A program made the position numbers and the translations under genes. The notes below the pieces were generated by a model. It ran no database searches. It was not told the origin of the DNA and saw only the letters and a program-made list of their open reading frames with translations. A DNA stretch of 64,000 nucleotides from Gambelia wislizenii (Eukaryota > Chordata > Lepidosauria > Squamata > Crotaphytidae), in assembly GCA_030847615.1 (NCBI GenBank), contig JAUMIR010000002.1, forward strand, positions 119,978,309 to 120,042,308, given 5' to 3'. How positions within the stretch are numbered: the first letter of the stretch is position 1; each line of letters starts with the position of its first letter. Shown here piece by piece: positions 44,456-55,987 of this stretch.

Positions 44456-44937
44456 TATATCTATATCTATATCTATATCTATATACACATATAAATACAC
44501 ATGTTGGTATACATCAATTATATAAACTATACATTAGCTATATAAGCATTGATTGTATATCTTTAAATGTTATGTTTCTATTATTTATCAATTATATATA
44601 TTGTATCAGAGCTATATTTAATTAATCTTATATTATGCTTATAAAACATCAAGCAATATGTTTAAAGTAGGCAGAAATAGATAATTAGGCAACAGACCTC
44701 TGTGCAGCTCAGCGAGTCAAACCAGAACCAGATGTGCAGGGACAGAGACAACAGAGGTCTATCAAAACAACTAATTTTCATTCAAAATGACTTAGATCTT
44801 GCCAGGACCTGAGTACCTCCTTTGTTTTTATTATTTATTGAACAACATTCATCTACTTAAGGATGAATCAGGACCTTTCAATCAGGGCCTCAAGAAAGCC
44901 CTGTCATGTGCTCCCACCAGCCTAGCTTCACACTTAG
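44456..44937. repeat. TATATC microsatellite and AT-rich spacer
   Basis: (TATATC)n at 44,456-44,482 immediately after the MITE, then AT-rich unclassified sequence. Confidence 0.6.
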
Positions 44938-45483
44938 AACTTTATCGCATGAGGCAGGTAAACAGCAGCTAGAGCAGGTTGGGGCTTACTGCATGATACC
45001 GTCCCTCTTCTGTTGTTCTCCCATGGGAGACTGTTTGGAAAGCATCCCTTCTTATGAACACCAAAAACCCATTAATGACCTCCTTTCCCACTACTGTTCT
45101 GCTCGGATTTCCAGTGTGAAAGTTCAATTCTGCTTTAATGCCAATTTTGGGTGGCCAGGGGGGGGGGGACTAGGCATGCTGTAGGTATGGCTTAAGTGCC
45201 CTTTGTTTACCAGTGATCGGGAAGAAGGAGAAGGGGTGGAAACTTCAATTTGATTTCCTTTCAATTGGCAAAGTAACTGAGAAACTTTTAAAGTTTTTTT
45301 TTTTTGTACTCTATGGGAAAAAATCCATTGGCAAATGACCGCGCCACCTCCCCCCCCTCACAAAAAAACTGGAGCTTGTCAGAAAAGCCAAGAAGGGAAA
45401 ATGTTGCTCACTGATCCCCACCCACCTCCTTTTCCAGTGAAGTAGCCAGGTTCCCCAGTTTCTCTCTATCTATCTATCTCAAA

Positions 45484-45523
<40 letters not shown>

Positions 45524-45998
45524 TATCTGGACGTATGAGTGGAAAAGAGTCTTACAGTTAAAATGGCATTTATTTCATTATTCTTCCTATTCATGTTGCT
45601 AGAGTAGACTTGGTTAATCACTGGCAGGTTAATTGCTACTTTAGCTGCTGGCTTTCATCTGCCAGTGATTAATCAAGTCTATCCTGAATCAGGAAGCCCC
45701 CCCTCCACACATACACAAGAAAAAAAAGGCCTTTTAAAATGTCAGACTGTTTTTAATTTATATTTTGGGTGAGGGGGTATCTTTGTCTGTGTATCTGCAT
45801 GTGTGCCAAACTAGGAAAAGGGGCGGTACTGGATGGGCAGTGCCAAATACTGTGTGGGATAAGATTTTAGCACAAATGAAAGCTGCAATGCCAGAAAGAT
45901 TCTGAAGGTGTGATACGGAAGAGAGCAGTCCCGATTGCATAGTGCTTTTGAAAACAACACTATTTTAGCAGGAGAAGAGCCTTGTGTGATAAAGCTGT
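44938..45998. mobile_element. Possible 1.06-kb DNA transposon relic
   Basis: AACTTTATCGCATGAGGC at the left and GCCTTGTGTGATAAAGCTG at the right form an inverted pair matching at about 14 of 18 positions. No target duplication is clear. The interior has a near-perfect 23-bp-arm hairpin (45,605-45,681), poly-G and (CA)(GA) microsatellite (45,482-45,525), and no transposase frame. The call depends on one decayed terminal pair. Confidence 0.3.
45605..45681. repeat. Hairpin, 23-bp arms
   Basis: TAGACTTGGTTAATCACTGG CAG (45,605-45,627) and CTGCCAGTGATTAATCAAGT CTA (45,659-45,681) are inverted copies with one mismatch and a 31-base loop. Confidence 0.85.
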
Positions 45999-46799
45999 TA
46001 GTCAGCTGCCCTGGGAATGTAAATTTATGTTGAAGGCATGGTGGGAAACAAATTATGTAGGGAAAGAAGGAAGGAATTCCTGATGGTTAACAGGTGAACA
46101 GACTTCTTCAAAGGTGACAGATTTCACTTTCTTAGTGGTTGTTAAATAGAGGTTGGATGCAAGTTTCCTACATGAGCAGAACTAAATAATCTTTGAGGTT
46201 CCTTTCAACTTCATGACTGTAAGTAAAGAAGAAAGTAATTTACTTTTAAGGTTCACAAAAGTTGTCCAATGGCAAATGTAATAGAGCTGCAGAGATCTGC
46301 ATCATTTACCATTTCTAGTACATTGCTTCATCTGCAGCAGTACAAACAAGTCAACAAGATTACAATGAGCAAGCTGAAAAACCAAAGAGGTGAGAACAAA
46401 TGTTCTGAGTTCAAAGGAGCCCTCTACCCAAATCTACTACAAGCAATGGTGCAATCAGAGTAAGACTATGAGGTAAAGTCCAGGGACCCACTCAGTGGAA
46501 TGGGCAGGATAAACTCCAAATGCATCTAATGGCTACCTTACTAAATTTTGAACTAAGCTGAGGTGCTGTTGGAGAAAGACTCTGGAGCACAAGTCAAGGG
46601 ATCCCCTCAGCAAAATGAGCACAAGGACCCTCAAATGCAACAGCAGAACCAGCACCGTGGCTGGCTCATTACACACTGAAGCAAAATAAAATATACTGTA
46701 TTACCATTTAAAGAGGGTCTGTAAGGCCATTAAGAGCAGTTTAAAATTACCTAACAGCAACATTTGGAAGTAGGTGAGGTGATACATATTACCTTCTAA
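45999..46799. other. Unclassified, with degraded CR1 tail
   Basis: 46,070-46,222 matches the CR1 3' end in order (CTTAGTGGTTGTTAAATAGAG GTTGGATG ... CTTTGAGGTTCCTTTCAACTT), heavily diverged, plus strand. The rest is unclassified. Confidence 0.45.
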
Positions 46800-47878
46800 A
46801 GAACTTCACTTGGCAGCACTTAGGAACCTAAGATTCCTAATTGCACCACTAATGGAGAGCAGTAAACTACATATGTTATTAACACCCCTGCTGTCCACTC
46901 CCAGTCCAAACAGACTACTAGGATTACCAGAGGAGAAAATGCTGCCATCATATTTTAAAAGTCGATTCAAACTCTTATTGCTGCTTTTTAAACAACAACA
47001 ACACCTGAGTTACTTCTGTTGTTCTTCCTATATCCCAGCACCAGTTGTTGAATGGGATAATGTATGGAACGGGCTTCAGTTCTGCTTGGGAATAAGGACT
47101 CTATCTGTGCTGGATGCCGTTACACTTCCCCTGAAATATCAGGCTCGCAACTTGGGTGTTTTCCTGGACTCAACTCTGAGCCTGGATGTCCAGGTCTCAG
47201 CAGTGGCCAGGAGAGCATTTGCACAGCTGCACCCGCTCCTTGAGACCTAATCTGGCAACAACGACACATGCCTTGATTACAACCCATTTAGACCACTGTA
47301 AAGCATGTTATGTTGGACTGCCTTTGGAAATGGTTCGGAAACTTCAGTGGGCCCAAAATGCAACAGCCAGAATGCTGACTGGGCCCAGATATAGGGAACA
47401 TATAACTACCTTGTTAAAACAGCTTCACTGGGTACTGGTTAAAACAACTTCACACAAGTGCTGGCCATGAGCTATAAAGCCCTATATGGCTTACATCCAA
47501 ACTACCTAGACTTTATCTCTCCATATGAACCTGCCAAGGGTTTTAAGATCTACAGGGGAAAGCGTTTTCTCAGTCTCACCACCATCACAGGCTCACTTGG
47601 TGAGGACATGAGACAAGAGCCCTCCTCAGTGGCTGCTCCCACCCTCCAGAACTCCCTTCCACAGAAGGCTAGGCTGGCCCCTTCCCATTTTGCTGGCAGG
47701 CAAAGACCTTTTTGTGTAAGCAGGCTTTTAATGTGTAAGCAGGGAAGCTTTTATTGGGATGTTTTATTTATCTTTTTAACTTCTGTATGTCTTTTAAATG
47801 ATTTTATATTGTTTTATGTGAGGATTTTTCTCTAGGAGAAAAGTGACATATAAATGAAATAAATAAATAAATAAATAG
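46800..47878 (+). mobile_element. L2-type LINE, 3' end of ORF2 and 3' UTR
   Basis: Broken frames encode the end of an L2-group reverse transcriptase protein: LKYQARNLGVFLDSTLSLDV (47,138), then HLDHCKACYVGLPLEMVRKL (47,287) and ATARMLTG. Next are LAMSYKALYGLHPNYLDFIS (47,461) and VAAPTLQNSLPQKARL (47,630). The 3' UTR ends GTGACATATAAATGAAATAA ATAAATAAAT. At least two frameshifts are present. The upstream boundary is uncertain. Confidence 0.8.
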
Positions 47879-48337
47879 TCAACATTAAAAATTTCAGCAA
47901 ACATTTCAAGTAGTTTATTAATACACATGAATCTGGTGCATATAGGAATGCTAAGAGTCTAGAGGAAGCTCATTTAGCTTCTCAGTCAGAAACCAAGGCA
48001 GCATTTCAGAGACTCTGAAAATAATACATCATATATACACATTTCTCCATTTCTCATTCAACCCAGCTCTCAAGAAAAACTAAAAAAGATGTCAGCTGTA
48101 ATAGCTTATTAAGTTTTCCATAATTTTAGCACAATGTCCATTTACCCTCATGCAAGAACTTTTATCAAAAATCAAAAATAAATGAATGAATAAATTTAAA
48201 AAATTCTAATTTATGTTCATTACTTTTCCTTGCCATTTGTCATTGTCACTCGGGTTTCTGTTATGTTAATACATCAGATACATGTAATCAGCAGCTCTGA
48301 AGCACTTAGCGTTATTTCAAAAATAAAAAAAAGAGGA
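47879..48337. other. No identifiable feature
   Basis: AT-rich unclassified sequence. Confidence 0.35.
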
Positions 48338-48414
48338 GTATGCGTGGCAGGGGGTTGGACTGGATGGCCCTCGTGGTCTCTTCCAACTCTGCAATTCTAT
48401 GATTCTATGATCAA
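48338..48414 (+). mobile_element. CR1 LINE 3' terminal fragment
   Basis: GGCAGGGGGTTGGACTGGAT GGCCC, TCTTCCAACTCTGCAATTCT and a terminal ATTCTATGATTCTATGA, the CR1 octamer repeat. Only about 75 bp, the shortest CR1 copy here. Confidence 0.85.
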
Positions 48415-49348
48415 AACATGCCTTGGGAGACAATTCTTCAGGAAAAAAGAGGGCCAAGACAGCAACCCTAAACTGATAGTCACAATGGATGAGAGAAGAA
48501 TAAAGCACAGCAGCCAAGTTGAGGGTGAGACAAGCAAAGATACTAGTGGACAGGGTAGGCTGGTTTAAACCATGGTTTGTTTATTGTTAGACCAGTATGC
48601 AGTGTCAGTTGCTTCTTTTTAATCACTTTATTTTATACTGCAAGGAACGTCATTCAGAAACAAATCCTTCAATTAATGTAAGTTCAACCAAAACAACTTG
48701 CTTTAAAAGAGCGCTTTTTAAAGAACAATTATTATTTAAGTTAGTGGCCATAACATCTGAACTGCATTTTGCTACTTAATTTCCTGATTTAGTCCTATAC
48801 TGGTTTTAATGCAAAAAAACAAAAAACAAACAAAACAAAACAAAACACCCAACAACCCTGGTTTAAACAAAAACAACACAGTTTAAACAAAAAAAAAGTT
48901 ATTTTTAAAAAACTGTCCCCCCCCCAACCCTGCGAGTCAGGCTCTGGAGTGGTTTTATTTTATTCTTCCCTCCACAACTGGTTCCAAGAATAGGCAAGGG
49001 CCCCAATCTTGCCACCTCACAGGAAAAGAAAGGGCTTTTGGCTCCAGCAGACCCCAAGCTGCCTATGCATCATCACCCAGGAATGCCCTGCTTTAGGGTC
49101 TACTGGTAATGGAAGCACCTTGAGCAAGAGAGACCCATCAAAGTGTCACATTGCCTAAGCTGTTCATGTGGGTGGCTATTCAAAAAAATCAAATTAGTGT
49201 AGTGATTGGGCGAGTTAGATTCGGTGTAAGAAATCTAACTTACCATGCAATTCCATGCATGTCTAATCAGAGGAAAACCCCACTGAGTTCAACTGGGCTT
49301 AAATCCAGGTAAGTATGTACAGTATTGCAGCCTTACTTCTAACATCCT
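48415..49348. repeat. Unclassified with AAAC-rich simple repeat
   Basis: (AAAAC)n-type run at 48,815-48,895 and poly-C near 48,918. No gene signal. Confidence 0.5.
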
Positions 49349-49953
49349 GGGGGGTTGTCCACACAGTGAAAATACCACTCATGGAATTTGCTCAGAAAAT
49401 GAGCTATCTTAATGGGATCCCGCATCGTCTCATCGTATTGTGAAGGAGGGCAAAAAGAGGGAAAACTACACAAGAAAAGCCTTCGCAGCTTTTCCTGACA
49501 TAAAAAAAAAAAAACAACTCAAGTGATATGCACATTTTCATTCATTAAGACAAGCAATTCAACATGAATCACTTCCCCATGAAGGACACAATGCAAACCT
49601 GATTGGCTAGATGAGTGCAGAGGGCAGGGCTGGGTTACAGGGCAAGTGCCACCATGTTGATTTTCACTTTAGCAAGTGATTGCTAAGGTGATAAAAAGGA
49701 GGTTTGTGCTATCTTTTTTCGTCTTTCTTTTTGCGGAAAGGTGAACTATCACTTGTGTGCACCACAGAAAGAGGTTTTTAAAAAAGGTTGGTGGTGGCAG
49801 ATTTAAAAACCAGAGTAATCCGCTTGCAGTCTCAGCTACAGGCATGCAGGGTTTATGGGGGCTATAAAACCATTAACACAGGTTGCAGCTGCTGCCACTG
49901 GCTATTACTGTGGAGCAGTCTATCCCCCCCCCTCCGTGTAGACTTGGCCCTGG
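49349..49953. mobile_element. hAT-like MITE, CTTGTCTATAC terminus, copy 3
   Basis: Left GGGGGGTTGTCCACACAGTG, right CCTCCGTGTAGACTTGGCCC, inverted relatives. Shares internal blocks ACCTGATTGGCTAGATGAG, GGGCAAGTGCC, TTTAGCAAGTGATTG and GGTGAACTATCACTTGTGTG CACCA with the copy at 28,130-28,713. Confidence 0.65.
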
Positions 49954-51924
49954 TTATTATATCTGTAAGTTGGTCTTTCAACGATTTCATGTTCCAAAGA
50001 TGAAAGCAAGCTAATGACAATGTCCACGGTTTCAGTCTTCATCAAAATTAATCAAATGTGGATAAAATATAATTGGCATTAAGCTTAGAAAAGAAAAATA
50101 TATAGAACCTGTAAGTTTTCGGTAATGGAAAAGAGGGAATAACTTGTCCTAGAAATGCTTGCATACGTGATCTAGTAATAACATGTGACAGGGCTAGCAG
50201 CTAAGCCAATTGGAATTAATTCTCCAAGTGCTTTTCTGAAGTCAAGTTACATTATATGTACCTTGCTTATTTTCACCTCTAAGTAGATTTCTGCCAAGAT
50301 CTGTAAGCCAATGATTAAGTATTTGTTGAATGCTCCATTGTTTTAAAACAGATTGAAATTACTTGTTTTTCATTAATTAACTGAAGCCATTGGTCTTGGG
50401 GGAAAATGTCACTGTCACTTGCTTTCCCATTCTTCAAAACCACTCAGGTTCTCCATATCATCTGAACAACATTTACCATCTTCATAATTAAATTAGCTGA
50501 AGCACAATAATAGTCTTAGAAAGTGAATGGGCTTTCCCATGCCAGGGTGCCTTTGCACCTCTGCCAAGATTCAGAGACAACAGCTATAACTCCCTGTGAT
50601 GGGTATTCAACTGCTTTGTAAAAAGCTTAACTGGTGACTTAGAACTTCTACCTAGTTCTCCAGTGCTTAAACTACTCTTCTAAGATCTTAAGTAGAAGCA
50701 CTTCAGTGGTGCAGCTAGTAGGGCTAGAAGGCCAGGGTCTCACAGGTTGGGCTTCCCATCTCAATGACCGCCCAGAGAGGGGTAGGTGAGGGGAACTGGG
50801 GTAAATGCCCCCAATATCAGCGCCGGCTGGTCTTCCAGAGTAGAGGCTGCTTGTCACAACTTGCTTGCTTAATTAAAAAAAAAAACTTTTAAAAACAGGT
50901 GACAGCTTGGAAACAACATGGATATGGTTACAGGTCTGTGTATTTTCCCTTTAAAAATACATATTTTGCTTTTCAACAACAAAATATTGCTTCTTCCCAA
51001 GCAGATGTACTTAGCATCAGGACAGTAGAAGCAAATCCATTTTAGTTAATGTAATCATGATGGTGTTATGTTTTCAATGAGTTTAAAATGCAAAATTACA
51101 GCTGCTTAGAGTGTTCCATTTCTCTGTTTTATTGCAAATGTATTGGAAACACATTTGATTGGGTTTTTAAACAATTATTATTTTAATATATCTCAAACTC
51201 AGATGCCATGGAATAGTGGTTCTCAATCAGGGGAGGAATTACTTGTATTTATGAAATGGTGGGTCTACATGGTTCAAGATACATCAGGAAAGTAGTACCA
51301 GATTTAAAACTGAGAAAGGCTGGAGTGGTGGGAAAAGAGAAATCTTATTTGTTTGCATTACAATGGAAGAAATACACATGCCTGTTTAAAAGATTCAGGG
51401 TTGAAAATTACTTCACTGTACTCCTAATAGTGTCTTGTGGTGAGAGTTGAGGACTTTTCCAAAATGCCACTTTAAAATAATCCAACAGATAATGCTGCTC
51501 AGAGCAGGCTGTACCATTAGGCAGAGTGAGATTATTCAAACAGCAATGCCCCCCCCCCCCGCCAGCTTCTCCTGAGTCCTTTAAACTAGCCTGATGCCCA
51601 CAGATATGATGGAGGAAGTTTTGGCAAGTTTCTTTTTAAAATAAAGCTAGCAGTCAATTCTGCAGAGAATCTAGGAATTTTCTCTGAAAGGTAGTCAGGA
51701 CAATGATCTTTTATTTAGACACAGTTAACACTAGCATATTTGTGGATTTAAAAATCTCAAAAGCTTGGTGAAAGAGCAAATTATAATCGGATTCCTCCCT
51801 TCTTCTCAGTGAATTATATAAAGCAGGAATTGCCATAGGATGCTGTGCTTTCTTTTTAACAAAGTTTCCAACACCATCAGTAAAGAGGGGCTGTGAATTT
51901 AATGTGCTTTTGTTATGATCATAG
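49954..51924. other. Single-copy-looking region with candidate conserved element
   Basis: 50,190-50,560 is an AT-rich repeat-free stretch (TTGGAATTAATTCTCC, CATTAATTAACTGAAGCC, ATAATTAAATTAGCTGAAG) resembling conserved non-coding DNA. The rest has no recognised repeat apart from short A and C runs. This is the least repeat-dense part of the window and precedes the candidate exon. Confidence 0.3.
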
Positions 51925-52026
51925 TGCAGACTTCAAAGAAAGTGAAAGCTCAAGTCTGGTACAGGCTTCTGCTCCAGAACGTAAATCTGTGGAAGATATC
52001 CAAGAAGCTTTAAATGTATATTTCCT
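51925..52026 (+). CDS. Candidate internal coding exon (102 bp)
   Basis: Flanked by an acceptor ending TTTTGTTATGATCATAG (51,908-51,924) and a strong donor, CCT followed by GTAAGT (52,027-52,032). One frame is fully open: from 51,926 it reads ADFKESESSSLVQASAPERK then SVEDIQEALNVYF, with two trailing bases. The other two frames contain stops. Length is 102 bp, a multiple of three, with one base before and two after the full codons, so it is a symmetric, cassette-compatible exon. The serine/glutamate-rich composition looks protein-like. I do not recognise the gene. The pyrimidine tract is only fair and GTAAGT occurs elsewhere by chance, so this could be coincidence. Confidence 0.4.
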
Positions 52027-52334
52027 GTAAGTGACTCTACTATCAACCAGATTCAGCTGCAAGTCTTATTAAACTGGACAAGAATAAAAGACAATGCATT
52101 TCAGATCCAAATGACTTGGACAGATGCTCTGCTACCTCATTGTCTCTGCTTAGGAAACCAATTACTCTGCATTCTTTGTGGCAATGTACTGTTTTGTCTT
52201 TTTAAACAAAAAACTTATACTACAGGATGTTGATTAAAAAAAACCCACACACACACCCTTAGATGGAAGATGAGAGGAGCTAAAAAAGCCATGGTGCTGA
52301 CATTTAGGCCAAGGCCATTCAAGAGGTACAGGGG
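52027..52334. other. Presumed intron start, no other feature
   Basis: Unclassified sequence after the candidate exon; no second exon recognised. Confidence 0.3.
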
Positions 52335-52560
52335 GAGAGCCAACATAGTATAGTGGTTTGACCGCTGGACTATAACTCTAGAGACCAGAGTTTGAATCCC
52401 TGCTCAGCCATGGATGGCTTTGGGCAAGTCACATTTTCTCAGCTTCAGTGGGAAGCAAAGGCAAACTCCCCTCTGAACAAATCCTGCCAAGAAAACTCTG
52501 TGGTAGGTTCATTGTAGGGTAGCCATAAGTTTGAAATGACTTGAAGGCAGACAGCAACAA
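52335..52560 (+). mobile_element. Sauria-type SINE with BovB-like tail
   Basis: Full-length layout: AGAGCCAACATAGTATAGTGG TTTG (A box), GACCAGAGTTTGAATCCCTG (B box), GGCTTTGGGCAAGTCACATT TTCTCAGC (core), AACAAATCCTGCCAAGAAAA CTCTG, and tail AGCCATAAGTTTGAAATGAC TTGAAGGCAGACAGCAACAA. The tail matches the BovB 3' end. Confidence 0.85.
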
Positions 52561-52682
52561 GGAGCTACATCTGTTTAATCCATTTTATTCTACCTAGAGA
52601 TGTGTGTAGAGAACTGCTGGAGACAGCACGTACTGAGCTAGAAGAAAGATGAAAGTGGTGTTGTAAACAGGGTTGACTGGTG

Positions 52683-53225
52683 CTATTATTTATATATTTA
52701 TTTAATTACTAATATCCCGACTTCCTCCCAAAATTGGGATGCAAGGCAGCTTTCAGTTTAAAAGAGCAATACATACAAAAGTGGACATTAAAATAGAATT
52801 AAAGTAATCACAATATTAAAACATTTCAAATCTCTAGTTGAAAGAATAATATGCAATTACAAGGATTAAAAAGCCATTAATAACAGTTCAATTTATAAAA
52901 CAATACAGCACCCCTAGCCTGTTTTTTTAAAAAAACGTTCTGTATTAAAAGCCTATTGGAATAAAAAGGACTTTGCCTGCTGAGGGAAGGACAACAAAGG
53001 AGGCCATTCTGGCCTCCTTGGGAAGGGAGTTCCATAGTCTAGGGGCAGCCACTGAGAAGGCCCTCTCTCCCGTCCCAACCACCAACTCTGCTTGTGAAGG
53101 TGATGGAACTGAGAAAAGAGCCTCTCCTTTACGTTCTCAGGGCCTGAGCAGGCACATATATAGAGATATGGCTCTATCATTAGGCAAAGTCAGCTGGGCA
53201 CCTCAAGTTACAGATGCGATGGGGT
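52683..53225 (-). mobile_element. L2-type LINE 3' region
   Basis: Antisense: TATTTATTTAATTACTAATA TCCCGACTTCCTCCCA is the reversed tail, then AT-rich 3' UTR. The conserved block GGAGGCCATTCTGGCCTCCT TGGGAAGGGAGTTCCATAG...GAGAAGGCCCTCTCTC corresponds to the end of the ORF. Non-functional. Confidence 0.6.
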
Positions 53226-54877
53226 AGAAAGAAGAGGTCAGATGCAAGAAACAAGAGGTCTATATGATGCATGGTCTTCCCAGAAGCTTTGTTACACTAA
53301 TCACTAGTGTCAGTGGAAATCTCCACTCAAGAACTGTGCTTAGTTGGGGAATTAAGCAACTCAAATGGCATAGCAAGAGCCGCATAACAATAGCAGGATC
53401 AAACCCTATGTCTATGGGTAGAGGTGTGGAAAATACATGGGAGGCAAATGTCAAAAGTAATTAATGAGTCTTTATTGGTATAACAGAGAACATTCACACA
53501 CCCCACGCATAAAGTTATCAAGTAACAAGATTATCAGAGTAAGTTAAGAAATAGTTAGAAAAAGGACTCAGTTAAAGAGCATAAAGGTGATACTACACCT
53601 GATCCTGAAGCTAGGTCTCCTTGTGAGAAGCAGTGTTATGTTCATGTAGCAGCAACAACGGATGTAGAAGAAACTTAAGAGAGAGCTGTTAGGATTACAG
53701 GGAAGCTGGGAAGTTAGTATAGGAGATGGGGAGAGGGGATTGCAGAACAAAGCAGCATGAGTTCAGATAGAAAAGGTAGTGGACCCCGTGAGGACAAAGA
53801 AGCGGGGGGGACAGGATGCAGAGCAGCGTGGATTCAGCTAGACATCGAGACTGAACCAAGGAATTCTATCTTTCCTGGGATTTTTATAAGAAAATCCCAT
53901 TTTGAAGTCCGTAACTTGAAAGAGATATTACGGCTTCTAATAGTTCTCAAATGTTTATACAAAAGAATTCTGAACAACCAGGCTTTTGAGGCAATTGGAG
54001 TGATTTAGCATGGATGGATGCTTTGCAGACCCCTCATATTTCTGTGAGTTGTCATATGAATTTCATCCACAAAAGCAACGAGAGTTCCTTGTTTATTTTA
54101 TGGTTGTCTCTCTCAGAGACAGATGCAGGAAGAAGGTACCCAGTTCCAACAAGAAGTTTTCTCAGTACCCAAGGTGTGATTTTCCCGACCATAAATGGGG
54201 GCCCATCCTTAGCTGAATGGAATACATGCTCTTGGTTTGACTCTACAGAGTACTTTTATTTTTTGCTTTGTTCTTGAATGGCCCTATATTGATATCAAGG
54301 CACTACTTTTGATAAAAATGAACCAAACATGGCTTTCATAGTTGTTCTTCTCATTACAATTTAAGTTAGCTTGTTAACTCAGGTGGTTAAGGATCCTGGC
54401 CTGACACCACTACAGATTAAACTGCAAACCTAGTGAGTGTCTGGGCATTGAACAGGGGCAGATGGGATCCCATATTTCACTTCAAGCAGCAAAATGTTTT
54501 GGTCCAGTCCTTGCTGCAATTTTGTGTAATTGTGTATCCCACTGTACCTCCCTTGATCACTTATGTCACTTTCAGGTAAGTCCATGGCTTCTCTATCTTT
54601 CTTGCTTTTTAGACTACTTCATAGCTTCTCTCCTTGCTCATTTAGAATGGCAACATTCACACTGAGTTGAGTAATTTACAACTAATTAAAGATCTGGACA
54701 AACTTTAAACAAGTTAATAACTTTCTCAATTTATTTGGATTTCAGCTGTGAGTCTGTTGTTGAACTATAGAATCTGTTTTTGCATCCTTAAAACTTGGAT
54801 TGTGTAATTTAGAACTCTTCCTGCTTCTAAACTAACTAATAAATGTAAATATACTTACCTCTATGTGTTTCCTGATG
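53226..54877. other. Unclassified; possible minus-strand LTR
   Basis: On the minus strand a TATAAAA box (complement of TTTTTATAAGAAAATCCC, about 53,882) is followed about 400 bp later by AATAAAG (complement of CTTTATTGG, 53,470-53,478), an arrangement seen in LTRs. I found no TG...CA ends or target duplication, so this is only a suggestion. A strong donor-like CAG followed by GTAAGT occurs at 54,570 but no acceptor or single frame stands out. Confidence 0.25.
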
Positions 54878-55073
54878 AGATAGAATCATAGAGTTGGAAG
54901 GGGTCTCATGGGCCACTGGGTCCAACCCCCTGCTTAATGCAGAATCTCCAGCTAAAGCATCCCTAGCAGGTAGCTATTCTGCCTCTTTTTGAAGACATCC
55001 AGAAAAGGAGACTCCACCACCTCTCTAGGGAATTGGTCCCATTACTGAACCACTGTAACTGTAAAGAAGTTCC

Positions 55074-55077
<4 letters not shown>

Positions 55078-55117
<40 letters not shown>

Positions 55118-55297
55118 GTCTTTTCTTCACAAATGAAGATTCAGGAAGGACTCATCCTGCGCTTTCTGCAAGCGCGCTGATGACTAAAAAGGCCAATCTG
55201 AGATAAACAAGTCTGGTTGCAGAAAGCACAGCAGAAGGTCTCCTTGGGCGATGTTTCCAGGTTGTGACTCTTTCTGCGTTGTCGTTTCTCTTCAAGA
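55078..55297 (-). mobile_element. Ingi/Vingi-like LINE 3' end inside CR1
   Basis: Reversed tail (TC)n at 55,078-55,112, then the complement of the AAGCGCAGGATGAGTCCTTCC 3' region and the C-terminal coding end. It stops at CTTCAAGA. A 27-bp target duplication flanks it: 55,051-55,077 and 55,298-55,324, starting CACTGTAACTGT, with two mismatches. Only about 220 bp of the LINE was copied. Confidence 0.85.
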
Positions 55298-55987
55298 CAC
55301 TGTAACTGTGAAGAAATTCCTTCTAATGTTCAATCAAAATCTACCCTCCTGTAACTTCAAACCATAAGACCTGGTCCTACACTCTGGGGCAGCAGAGAAC
55401 AAGTTTTCCCCTCTCCTCTCTGTGACAACCCTCAAGGTATTTAAAGAATGCAATCATGGTGCCCCTCAGTCTTCGCTTCACCATGATGAACATGCTCAGC
55501 TCCTTCAACCTTTCCTCATATGTTTTGTTCTCCATACCTCTTATCAGCCTATGCTTCTATTAAAATAGGCTAAAACAGCATTCACTTTCACCCATCGATG
55601 ACAACTCTTTCGGCACCATTTTCCAACCAATTATGGATCCATCTGAGAGTGTTCCCATCTATTCCACATTTAATTAGTTTGCTAATCAAAATATCATGAG
55701 GACCTTATCAGATGCTTTGCTGAAATCAAGATAAATGACATCCACAGCATTCCCAGCATCAACTAAACTGATTGGGGGAGGGGAGATCAGTTTGGCATGG
55801 CTTGTTCTTGACAAACCCATGCTGGCTTGTAGTGATCACTGCATTGTCATCAAGATATTTGCAGACAGACTACTGTATAATCCATTCTAATATTTTTCCT
55901 GGTATTGGGGTCAGGCTGACTAGTCTATAGTTTCCTGGATCTCCCCCCCCCCTCTCTCTCTTGCCCTTTTTGAAGAGAGGGACAATG

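Noticed and set aside
43997..44500. Frames of 93-144 codons, both strands
   Set aside because: Same cause: 63-bp stop-free palindromic repeats inside a MITE.
53400..54010. LTR with TATAAAA and AATAAA on the minus strand
   Set aside because: No TG...CA termini or target duplication found, so not called as a mobile element.
54462..54665. Possible exon ending at the CAG/GTAAGT donor at 54,570
   Set aside because: Two frames are open, no good acceptor is seen, and donor-like hexamers are expected by chance at about this rate.
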